Virus record (IMG/VR): IMGVR_UViG_3300049489_000882 | Location: 1-22,633 of that record | Direction: 5' to 3' (one strand) | From: a virus | Length of the DNA stretch: 22,633 nt | Part shown: positions 16,122 through 21,274 of the stretch, in pieces | Layout of the letters: every line of letters begins with the position of its first letter | Numbering within the stretch: the first letter of the stretch is position 1 | The notes under the pieces: generated by a model | Databases searched by the model: none | Told to the model about the DNA's origin: nothing | What the model saw: only the letters and a program-made list of their open reading frames with translations | Program-made: the position numbers and the translations under genes

Positions 16122-16138
16122 GTTATTTCCGAAATAAC
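16122..16138. promoter_or_regulatory. Palindromic operator-like site
   Basis: GTTATTTC-C-GAAATAAC is a perfect 8-bp inverted repeat around one base. It lies 9 bp upstream of the -35 box of the leftward promoter and 43 bp upstream of the first rightward gene, so a protein bound there could act on both directions. A candidate binder is the ribbon-helix-helix protein encoded at 16784-17101 (inference). Confidence 0.5.
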
Positions 16139-16180
16139 CGATAAGGACTTGTAAGTGAAATTAACCGAGAGGAAATCGCT

Positions 16181-16360
16181 ATGGATAAGGAAATGAGAAA
16201 AATATTCATGGAAAACTTAGTCGATGAATTCAAAATCTTCGTCCTTGAATCAATTCAGGAAGGGTATGGCGCTGGGTATGACGACCATCTCGAATTTCTC
16301 GACGCTTGCATGACGGTTTTCATCGAACAAAAATCGGATGAAAGTGAGTTAATCAAATGA
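16181..16360 (+). CDS. Small acidic hypothetical protein, 59 aa
   Basis: Starts at the ATG at 16181 (MDKEMRKIFMENLVDEF) with SD GAGAGGA 6-7 bases upstream, and ends at 16360 with a stop that overlaps the next gene by ATGA. The protein is helical and acidic with an Ile/Phe/Leu pattern (KIFVLESIQEGYGAGYDDHLEFLDACMTVFIEQK). No domain is recognised. The SD, the 4-bp overlap and the rightward promoter region support a real gene. It is the first gene of the small rightward operon. Confidence 0.7.
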   Translation: MDKEMRKIFMENLVDEFKIFVLESIQEGYGAGYDDHLEFLDACMTVFIEQKSDESELIK

Positions 16361-16782
16361 AATCATTTATCGCATTGATCGTACTGACACTGACAGCTTG
16401 CGGAACCAATGGGACAAGCGGAGACAAAATAACTGGCACAACAACAACGGAAGGTTCCTCAATAACTTTCGAGAAAACAACGCCGCCGAGTCGGGCGCTT
16501 CCAGACCTTGAAGGCTACACTGTTCAAGCAGAATCTCAAGAGACCTGCCTATCGTGGGGTGGTTCTTACAAGTGTGAATCGAGGTTCACGCCGCAAATCA
16601 ATTGCAGCAAAGCCCTTGTCATGCTTCGAATTCACGATGGTTCGACACTGTGGTGGGTTGAGCAATCGGTCGAACTGGTCAATGGCGAATACCTAATTGT
16701 GCGGTTTGATAGTCTAGTCCGAGGGAAACTAAACGACTACTACTCAGTCCAGTCCCAGACCTCCGTCAAGTGCGAGGACTGA
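16357..16782 (+). CDS. Phage-encoded lipoprotein
   Basis: A 141-residue protein with an N-terminal signal (MKSFIALIVLTLTAC) and lipobox LTAC (Cys15), then a Gly/Thr/Ser-rich linker (GTNGTSGDKITGTTTTEGSS). The mature domain, residues about 45-141, is a predicted beta-rich fold with four cysteines (ETCLSWGGSYKCES, NCSKAL, VKCED) that may pair. It overlaps the preceding gene by 4 bp and lies 1 bp before the next. Membrane-anchored phage proteins of this type often block a phage receptor or DNA entry. That role is inferred. Confidence 0.82.
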   Translation: MKSFIALIVLTLTACGTNGTSGDKITGTTTTEGSSITFEKTTPPSRALPDLEGYTVQAESQETCLSWGGSYKCESRFTPQINCSKALVMLRIHDGSTLWWVEQSVELVNGEYLIVRFDSLVRGKLNDYYSVQSQTSVKCED

Positions 16783-16783
16783 A

Positions 16784-17101
16784 ATGAAAGACAAAGGGGG
16801 AAGGCCTTTTGGTTCCGAGCCGACTGTCAGGAAAAGCTATTCGATAACTGTGCATCAAGAAATATGGGTCAAGACCGTTGCTAAAAAGCTTGGTATCAGT
16901 GAAAGCGCTTGGGTGAGACTTTGCATCGAATCGGCTATGCAAACAGCGAGGGAAGCCATGAAACAGGAATTCAAACCACTGCCGAAACTATGCGGGTATT
17001 GCAATGGGTCGGGGGAAGGAATGTTTGACGGAACGGTTTGCTGGGAGTGTTCAGGCAAGGGCGTAGTAGAACCGAAGGACGAGCGTGATGAGACTGAATG
17101 A
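16784..17101 (+). CDS. Ribbon-helix-helix protein fused to a DnaJ-type zinc finger
   Basis: A 105-residue protein with SD GAGG 6 bases before the ATG. Residues 5-52 fit a ribbon-helix-helix DNA-binding domain (GGRPFGSEPTVRKSYSITV as the ribbon, then two helices IWVKTVAKKLG and SESAWVRLCIESAM). Residues 70-93 have two DnaJ-type repeats, CGYCNGSG (70-77) and CWECSGKG (86-93), giving four cysteines C70, C73, C86, C89 for one zinc. The tail is acidic. The zinc part could extend DNA contact or bind a partner. It is a good candidate for a regulator of its own and the divergent structural operon. The fold assignments are by pattern only. Confidence 0.85.
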   Translation: MKDKGGRPFGSEPTVRKSYSITVHQEIWVKTVAKKLGISESAWVRLCIESAMQTAREAMKQEFKPLPKLCGYCNGSGEGMFDGTVCWECSGKGVVEPKDERDETE

Positions 17102-17234
17102 AGGTATACCCGCCGGTAGGACTCGCACCATACTGCAAGGAGGTGCTAGCGCCTCCCTGCCCGTCTATGCACAACGGGGTTATCCCTGTATGCTAACCGC
17201 TTTCGGTTCAAGGTTCAACCAAGTCATTTTACCG
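17102..17234. other. Structured intergenic region between convergent operons
   Basis: No gene is seen. It holds a long hairpin: GCAAGGAGGTG (17135-17145) pairs with CGCCTCCCTGC (17150-17160; one mismatch, one G-T), loop CTAG. It is followed by CCCGT/ACGGG (17160-17164 and 17174-17178), GGG/CCC, and AACCG-CTTT-CGGTT (17195-17208). No U-run follows any stem on either strand, so classical intrinsic termination is not supported. It may act as an mRNA 3' end shared by two operons or as a structured RNA. Confidence 0.5.
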
Positions 17235-17516
17235 CTATGATTGATTTTCTTCCGTTCGCCACACAATAATTTCATTTAATTCGAAAACTTTCGTCATGTG
17301 AAAAATTGGATAGTCTTTTGACACCATTGGTCCTTCACTGTTCGAGTAGTCATCGATTTCTATATTCAGCCGCCTTTTCATTTCGTTATTTGCGGATTCT
17401 TCGGTCAACCAAACGAGGGGGGGATTCGTTCGGTAAAACTCTGCGTCTGAACGAACGAAGTATCCATTCTCCAGCAAGATTCTGCCTTGATCGTCTTTGA
17501 TACAGTAAATTTTCAC
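17235..17516 (-). CDS. Hypothetical protein, last gene of accessory operon
   Basis: A 93-residue protein starting at a GTG (17516) that overlaps the upstream stop (GTGA); GGGAAGC lies about 9 bases upstream. The sequence (MKIYCIKDDQGRILLENGYFV, then VWLTEESANNEMKRRLN and KDYPIFHMTKVFELNEIIVWR) alternates beta strands with one charged helix. No signal peptide, membrane segment or known motif is seen. Function unknown. Confidence 0.7.
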   Translation of the reverse strand: MKIYCIKDDQGRILLENGYFVRSDAEFYRTNPPLVWLTEESANNEMKRRLNIEIDDYSNSEGPMVSKDYPIFHMTKVFELNEIIVWRTEENQS

Positions 17517-17977
17517 TTATGCTGCTTCCCAGTTTCATCCTGCATTCCCGTTTGTGCTTCCCAACTTCCCCCAACTTCAATAGTCCAGCTTTCTAATTTC
17601 AGTGTCCCGTTGTCGTTAAATTCCCGCTGCACGTTTATTTTCAGCTGTCCCCTCGTGCTGGCACTAAGCCCACCGAGAAGGCTCCCAAGTGTTTCCAATC
17701 TAGGAGGAGGATTCCCCGGTGTTCGCTTCGGCGTTTCCGCGCGACGGTCAACCGAGTAAGCTTCCCCTCGAAACTGTATCGAGACCAAGGTACCCGCAAA
17801 ATATTCATGCGTTTTAAGTTCGCTCATCATTGCGTCAAACCGTTCGGTCTGATACTTCCAAATCTCTTGCGCCGTGTCTTTGTCCGCTTCGAAGTCCATT
17901 CCCGCGTCAATCGCTTGCGCGCGGACTGGACCGGACAATGCTAAGACTGCGAAGATTGCGCACGCTGTTTTTTCCAT
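17513..17977 (-). CDS. Secreted protein with Sec signal peptide
   Basis: A 154-residue protein. The start is the ATG at 17977, chosen because AGGAGG lies 10 bases upstream; the open frame begins at 18007 without an SD. Residues 1-20 (MEKTACAIFAVLALSGPVRA) are a Sec signal peptide with probable cleavage after VRA. The mature protein has an acidic helical part (DFEADKDTAQEIWKYQTERFDAMMSELKTHEYF) and a C-terminal beta-rich part (TRGQLKINVQREFNDNGTLKLESWTIEVGG) separated by a Pro-rich linker. It likely acts in the periplasm. It overlaps the upstream HTH gene by 37 bp. Function unknown. Confidence 0.8.
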   Translation of the reverse strand: MEKTACAIFAVLALSGPVRAQAIDAGMDFEADKDTAQEIWKYQTERFDAMMSELKTHEYFAGTLVSIQFRGEAYSVDRRAETPKRTPGNPPPRLETLGSLLGGLSASTRGQLKINVQREFNDNGTLKLESWTIEVGGSWEAQTGMQDETGKQHK

Positions 17978-18135
17978 CTGGTTAAATCCTCCTGTGTGAC
18001 TAGCCATTCCGAATTAGGCCGATTGAAATATCCTTTCAGCTTTCCGGCTTTCATTGCTCCGAGTGTCTCGGACTCAGCAATCCCATAGCGTTTTGCGATC
18101 TCTCTGATACTTATTTTTTCATCTTTCGTTTTCAC
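17941..18135 (-). CDS. Excisionase-like HTH DNA-binding protein
   Basis: A 64-residue protein, with the start placed at the GTG at 18135 (SD GAGG 6 bases upstream) rather than the TTG at 18147, which lacks an SD. ISIREIAKRYGIAESETLGAMKAGKLKG is a helix-turn-helix of the MerR/Xis type (HTH_17-like), and NSEWLVTQEDLTRWKKQ is the typical wing plus C-terminal helix. Such proteins bind DNA as excisionases or small regulators. With no integrase in the window, a regulator role is as likely as excision. Confidence 0.82.
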   Translation of the reverse strand: MKTKDEKISIREIAKRYGIAESETLGAMKAGKLKGYFNRPNSEWLVTQEDLTRWKKQRAQSSQS

Positions 18136-18143
18136 TTTTATCC

Positions 18144-18488
18144 TCAAACAAATTGAACAAGGTCACATTGCTCACAAATCACAGCTGGGTGCATGTCCCC
18201 GGTTCTCTTGTCTGGCAGGTGAATGTATCGACAATCCTGCGAAAAGCAGCTTGGGCACTTCCAGTCATCATCATCATCATCCGATGGGAGACTGTCGTAA
18301 GCCGCTTCAATTTGCTCTTTTAATTGCTGGTAGTCCTTAGCCTTCCAAAGCAAATGAGCGTGTACGAGTGATTCGGCGCAAGCCATACCGATGAGCGATT
18401 GCAAACCGGAATCAAGTTGGAACTTGTCCGTTAGTATTTTCATTCGCTCGGCGAATATTGTCGGCATTGAAAGTTTGAATTGACTCAT
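18144..18488 (-). CDS. Zinc-ribbon-like hypothetical protein
   Basis: A 114-residue protein starting MSQFKLSMPTIFAERMK; the ATG at 18488 overlaps the upstream stop (ATGA). A helical N-terminal half (residues 8-66) is followed by an acidic patch (SDDDDDDW) and a C-terminal zinc ribbon with CPSC (78-81) and CEQC (105-108), plus Cys86. Proteins with this arrangement often bind nucleic acids or partner proteins. No family recognised. It belongs to the five-gene accessory operon. Confidence 0.75.
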   Translation of the reverse strand: MSQFKLSMPTIFAERMKILTDKFQLDSGLQSLIGMACAESLVHAHLLWKAKDYQQLKEQIEAAYDSLPSDDDDDDWKCPSCFSQDCRYIHLPDKRTGDMHPAVICEQCDLVQFV

Positions 18489-18976
18489 CCTCCTACCCCA
18501 AACCAAACCGAAGCCGTTGAAATGACCTTGTGCTGTGCTGATCGTGAGAGCGGGGAAAGCAGTTGGATGACCTTGCTGAGCGGCTCGGATGGATCAGTAG
18601 GCACCTGAACGTCAAAAACCCGCTCGAGGTCCTCAAGCTGGGTCGCAATCGAAGGCAAGTACGGTCCAAGCTGCAACGGCTCAGGCTCGGTATTTTCGGG
18701 CTCTATTTCGATTTGCTTTTCCGGCGCGGTTTCCAGTGCCCTTGCGATGCAAACAGGTGCCAGACCGACCTGCAGGAAAGCTTCAGCCAGGCGCACAATT
18801 GAGTCGAACTGCTTCCCCCTCGCAAGTGATGAAACGAACTGGGACACTTCGATCAGTTCCCGGCCAGCCGCTTCGGTCACCTGAGTGATCTTTTTGACGT
18901 GTATGCCTTGAGACAATAGGGCTTTAACTCCGGTCTCAATATCCGAAATGAATTCTAACTGCGATTTTGTGGCCAT
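18485..18976 (-). CDS. Hypothetical helical protein, first gene of accessory operon
   Basis: A 163-residue protein with the start at the ATG at 18976 (MATKSQLEFISDIETGVKALL). The frame is open to a TTG at 18997, but no SD supports that start. The N-terminal 85 residues are predicted helices; then comes an acidic Pro/Glu-rich linker (EIEPENTEPEPLQLG) and a C-terminal helical part ending TASVWFGVGG. SD is weak (GGGG 5 bases before the ATG). No known domain. Probably cytoplasmic. Confidence 0.7.
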   Translation of the reverse strand: MATKSQLEFISDIETGVKALLSQGIHVKKITQVTEAAGRELIEVSQFVSSLARGKQFDSIVRLAEAFLQVGLAPVCIARALETAPEKQIEIEPENTEPEPLQLGPYLPSIATQLEDLERVFDVQVPTDPSEPLSKVIQLLSPLSRSAQHKVISTASVWFGVGG

Positions 18977-19063
18977 AAAAACCCCATGGAAAACCAAGGC
19001 TAAGGAAATTCCCTGCCCGGACTATGAATTGCGAATTTTGAAGTCTTTCGATGCAAGCCGGAA

Positions 19064-19090
19064 TTTATAAGGGTTTGGGGTTTATTTCAA
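19064..19090 (-). promoter_or_regulatory. Candidate leftward promoter of the accessory operon
   Basis: TTGAAA (19090-19085) and TATAAA (19069-19064) on the minus strand are separated by 15 bp, shorter than ideal. The transcript would start near 19057, giving a leader of about 80 bases to the ATG at 18976. Confidence 0.35.
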
Positions 19091-19451
19091 GAACATTCCC
19101 GGTTCATCTTTGAAAGGCATTTCGCCGCAATCGCGCACTCCATTAGTGGGAAACTGATAGCTGCAACTCGGTTTGCTCAATTGGCGAATGAGGTGCCCTT
19201 TGCAGGGGTTTTGATCGAGGGATCGAAATCCCTTAAAAGGACAAAGTCCACATATGACCAAGTCGGAGCGCTTGCGCGTAGACGCGGAGGGTTTACGAAA
19301 CTTTGGGTGAAGTTGAACTTTGATCGGTGGAAAGGGGAAAGCAAAAAGCGGTTGACCCCGTCTTTTCGGCTTCGATCAAGTGAAGGGAAGGCCAAGAGTC
19401 ATAAGAAGAGAGGTCAAAAACCTCCTATAATATCAACGAAAAAAAGTCCTC

Positions 19452-19506
19452 AAAGTGTCACCGATTGACACTTTCGAGCTCCAAAGTGTCAGAATTTGAC
19501 ACTTTG
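19452..19506. repeat. Two near-identical palindromes, operator-like
   Basis: AAAGTGTCA-n5-TGACACTTT (arms 19452-19460 and 19466-19474) is followed by CAAAGTGTCA-n5-TGACACTTTG (arms 19482-19491 and 19497-19506). Both have the same half-site and a 5-base centre, CCGAT and GAATT. The centres are 31 bp apart, about three helical turns, so both face the same side of DNA. This is typical of cooperative regulator binding. They lie upstream of the TATAAT at 19535-19540. Confidence 0.8.
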
Positions 19507-19534
19507 TCCGTAACTGTTTGGCGTGTTTATGGTC

Positions 19535-19540
19535 TATAAT
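19535..19540 (+). promoter_or_regulatory. Rightward -10 box (TATAAT) downstream of the palindromes
   Basis: A perfect TATAAT, flanked by GGTC and GACC, with no good -35 at 15-18 bp upstream. A weak -35 suggests a promoter that needs an activator, and the paired palindromes at -53 and -84 are placed for one. Transcription would start near 19547 and run into the gene at 19648. Confidence 0.45.
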
Positions 19541-19554
19541 GACCGGAAAACGGC

Positions 19555-19581
19555 AAAAAAAAAGACCGACTAAAGCCGGTC
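19555..19581 (-). terminator. Strong intrinsic terminator facing left
   Basis: On the minus strand GACCGGC-TTTA-GTCGGTC (19581-19564) forms a 7-bp stem (one G-T) with a 4-base loop, directly followed by nine T (19563-19555). This is a canonical rho-independent terminator. No leftward gene lies just upstream of it in this window. Confidence 0.8.
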
Positions 19582-19590
19582 CCGAGCTTG

Positions 19591-19620
19591 ATTATACTTT
19601 CAAAAAAAGCAAATAATCAG
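19591..19620 (-). promoter_or_regulatory. Candidate leftward promoter just before the terminator
   Basis: On the minus strand TATAAT (19596-19591) is preceded after 18 bp by CTGATT (19620-19615), a weak -35 (3 of 6). Transcription would start near 19583 and hit the terminator at once, giving about 30 bases of RNA. Confidence 0.3.
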
Positions 19621-19647
19621 GCCTCAACAATCAAAGGCAGAGATACC

Positions 19648-20217
19648 ATGGATTTCGACAAAACCATATTGCTTTCAAACATCATTGACGCGCGGCGTTG
19701 TGGTGATACTGAAAGACTGTCCCATCTTATACTTCGATATCTTTCGACCTTTAACGATGGGCTGATTTATACACCTGAAGGCATCGGGAAATTGATGCAA
19801 AATATGACAAGTACTCTGAAAAGAACAACATATAGAAATTTAGAATCACTCACTCAGAGAAGTATTTTACATCGACTCGATGAAAACTCTTTGCAATTGA
19901 ATGATCAATTTAGTAGCAAGGGTACGAAACCTGTACGGTACAAGGGTCCCCGGCTAATTTATGACAGGGATGAGCAAGAATTTATTTTTGCTCTCGATGC
20001 AAAACGCGCTGAATTATGGGAACTCCGAGGAAAAAATAAAAAACACATTAAAGAGGACATAATGATGCACCCTACAGTTAAAAAGGAATTTGATAGCCTT
20101 CGGCAACAAATAGATACCATGCTTGAAATCCTAAAATCGGTCGCGAGTGGTTCGGGCGAAGCCAAGGAAAAAGCCGCAACTCATCTCAAGCTCATCGAAG
20201 GCGGTCTCAAAGACTAA
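19648..20217 (+). CDS. Hypothetical protein, possible winged-helix DNA-binding regulator
   Basis: A 189-residue protein starting MDFDKTILLSNIIDARRCG. I chose the ATG at 19648, with AAGGCAGAG just upstream, over the TTG at 19588. It is AT-rich compared with its neighbours. Residues about 35-95 (GLIYTPEGIGKLMQNMTSTLKRTTYRNLESLTQRSILHRLDE) could be a helix-turn-helix followed by a wing. The C-terminal half is charged helix or coiled coil (KNKKHIKEDIMMHPTVKKEFDSLRQQIDTMLEILK). It lies behind paired palindromes and may be the protein that binds them. DNA binding is inferred from pattern only, and no family is recognised. Confidence 0.72.
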   Translation: MDFDKTILLSNIIDARRCGDTERLSHLILRYLSTFNDGLIYTPEGIGKLMQNMTSTLKRTTYRNLESLTQRSILHRLDENSLQLNDQFSSKGTKPVRYKGPRLIYDRDEQEFIFALDAKRAELWELRGKNKKHIKEDIMMHPTVKKEFDSLRQQIDTMLEILKSVASGSGEAKEKAATHLKLIEGGLKD

Positions 20218-20224
20218 TTTTACC

Positions 20225-20254
20225 CTGCCAATCTTTTCGCATACCCGCTACAAT
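20225..20254 (+). promoter_or_regulatory. Candidate rightward promoter for the appendage genes
   Basis: CTGCCA (20225-20230) and TACAAT (20249-20254) are 18 bp apart. The predicted start, near 20261, lies inside the hairpin that covers the SD of the next gene. Confidence 0.35.
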
Positions 20255-20270
20255 CTCCCAAAACGGGAGA
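20254..20270 (+). promoter_or_regulatory. Hairpin sequestering the SD of the next gene
   Basis: TCTCCC (20254-20259) pairs with GGGAGA (20265-20270) over a 5-base loop AAAAC. GGGAG is the SD, 5-6 bases before the ATG at 20275, so long upstream transcripts would carry a blocked site. Confidence 0.55.
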
Positions 20271-20274
20271 CGAT

Positions 20275-20622
20275 ATGCCAGTTTTCAACTTCACCCGCGC
20301 GAACAATGGCGAGGACTGCCAACAAGGCGCGACATTTCAACGTGAAATCGTCCTGAAAGACGAAAATAACGATGTCATTCCACTCGCTGGCTACAGTGCC
20401 AGCATGCAAATCAGAACCGCGCCCGCATCCTCAACCGTCACCGCAACAGTCACGTCAGTGATCGCATCCGATACGATAACGATAAGTCTCACAGCCGCTC
20501 AAACAGCCGCAATACCAGCTTGGATTTATTACTACGACCTGGAACTAGCCAATGGCTCTGGCGGCGTCGATAGATTGATCGAAGGACGCTTTGAGGTCAC
20601 AGCCGAGGTCACCCGATCATGA
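20275..20622 (+). CDS. Virion-associated beta-sandwich protein, appendage cassette
   Basis: A 115-residue protein starting MPVFNFTRANNGEDCQQGATF. Its pattern, a glycine-containing start, FQREIVLKDENNDVIPLAGYSASMQIRTAP, alternating strands, then YYYDLELANGSGGVDRLIEGRFEVTAEVTRS, is that of a widespread phage family resembling baseplate/tail-fibre N-terminal beta domains. It is the first of the rightward appendage genes and overlaps the next by ATGA. It probably connects a fibre or decorates the virion (inference). Confidence 0.8.
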   Translation: MPVFNFTRANNGEDCQQGATFQREIVLKDENNDVIPLAGYSASMQIRTAPASSTVTATVTSVIASDTITISLTAAQTAAIPAWIYYYDLELANGSGGVDRLIEGRFEVTAEVTRS

Positions 20623-20834
20623 AAATTGAAATAAGCAGAATTGACGTTTCTGGAGGGGTGGAGTCGATATCGGTCATCACCGTCATTAATCATTCTCCCG
20701 TTGTCGGCACCGCGAAAATAGAAATAAGGCGAATCGGGATCGAACCGTCTATCATTCAACTCACTGCTAGAGGCCTTCCCGGTCCGAGCGGTGGGGGATC
20801 AGGTAATTCTTATTTTCCAAGTGGTTGGAACTGA
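20619..20834 (+). CDS. Small protein with collagen-like tail
   Basis: A 71-residue protein starting MKIEISRIDVSGGVESISV, overlapping the previous stop (ATGA). A beta-rich N-terminal part (KIEISRID, ISVITVINHSP, TAKIEIRRIG) is followed by a short collagen-like Gly-Pro-Gly-rich segment (GLPGPSGGGSG) and SYFPSGWN. Such short genes with Gly/Pro-rich tails appear next to fibre genes in phages. Function unknown. Confidence 0.7.
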   Translation: MKIEISRIDVSGGVESISVITVINHSPVVGTAKIEIRRIGIEPSIIQLTARGLPGPSGGGSGNSYFPSGWN

Positions 20835-20842
20835 TTTTTTTT
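20815..20842 (+). terminator. Weak intrinsic terminator or attenuator
   Basis: TTCCAA-GTGG-TTGGAA (20815-20830) forms a 6-bp stem, followed after CTGA by eight T (20835-20842). The 4-base gap and AT-rich stem make it weak. It overlaps the end of the 71-residue gene and precedes the next SD, so partial attenuation is possible. Confidence 0.4.
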
Positions 20843-20857
20843 ATTTAGGAGAGAGTG

Positions 20858-21265
20858 ATGTCCTTTGGAGATACCGCTGAAACAGCTGTCTTGAATCAAG
20901 TGTTTGTTGGAACCGCTTTGCCATGGGCTGCTAACACCGACCTATGGATTGCGCTCTATACAGCTGATCCCGGTGAGACTGGGACCGCGATAACAAATGA
21001 GGCGACCTATGGCGGGTATGCTCGGGCGACACTGACCCGCGCGTCTGATTTTACTGTTGCTGCAAACCTTTTGAGCAATGCCAACCTCGAACAATTTGCC
21101 GTTTGTTCATCCGGCTCAAATGTGATCACTTACGCCGCGATCGTCACGACTGCCAGCGGCGCTGGTACTATCATAGTTCGTGCTGCACTCTCGTCGAGTA
21201 TTACAGTGTCAACGGGCGTTCAGCCGCAATTCGCTAGCGGCGCTTTGTCCTTCACTCTCGATTGA
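20858..21265 (+). CDS. Phage tail-fibre-family protein, 135 aa
   Basis: The start is the ATG at 20858 (AGGAGAG just upstream); the GTG one codon before is in frame. The protein begins MSFGDTAETAVLNQVF and contains LWIALYTADPGETGTAITNEATYGGYARATLTR. This is a well-known phage family of about 130 residues with the 'L..vF...LwiALyTadPGe.Gt...E..y.GYaR' pattern. These are beta-rich proteins found in tail-fibre or capsid-decoration operons. It may coat or extend the virion appendage. The exact role is not established from sequence. Confidence 0.85.
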   Translation: MSFGDTAETAVLNQVFVGTALPWAANTDLWIALYTADPGETGTAITNEATYGGYARATLTRASDFTVAANLLSNANLEQFAVCSSGSNVITYAAIVTTASGAGTIIVRAALSSSITVSTGVQPQFASGALSFTLD

Positions 21266-21274
21266 GGTTGAGTC

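Larger units (their letters stand above)
18977..19647. other. Divergent control region without a supported gene
   Basis: No gene with a usable start and SD is found. From left to right it holds a candidate leftward promoter (19064-19090), small hairpins (CCCT/AGGG near 19196-19207, AGGGAT-CGAA-ATCCCT near 19217-19232, GGAC-AAA-GTCC near 19239-19249), a GAGGT/ACCTC stem, a TATAAT box at 19426-19431 (no -35 recognised), paired palindromes (19452-19506), a second TATAAT (19535-19540) and a leftward terminator (19555-19581). It separates the left accessory operon from the rightward genes. Confidence 0.6.

Noticed and set aside
17102-17234. tRNA gene on the minus strand with a T-loop-like GGTGCGAGTCC and a long variable arm
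   Set aside because: The T stem needs a bulge, the D and anticodon arms have off-pattern loops, and no 7-bp acceptor stem can be formed with any upstream stretch.
19177-19395. 72-residue open frame on the minus strand in the control region
   Set aside because: No SD, no recognisable pattern, competes with the opposite frame; likely chance.
19181-19468. 95-residue basic open frame on the plus strand
   Set aside because: Starts with TTG, has no SD, runs through several hairpins, a TATAAT box and the first palindrome, and shows no domain pattern.
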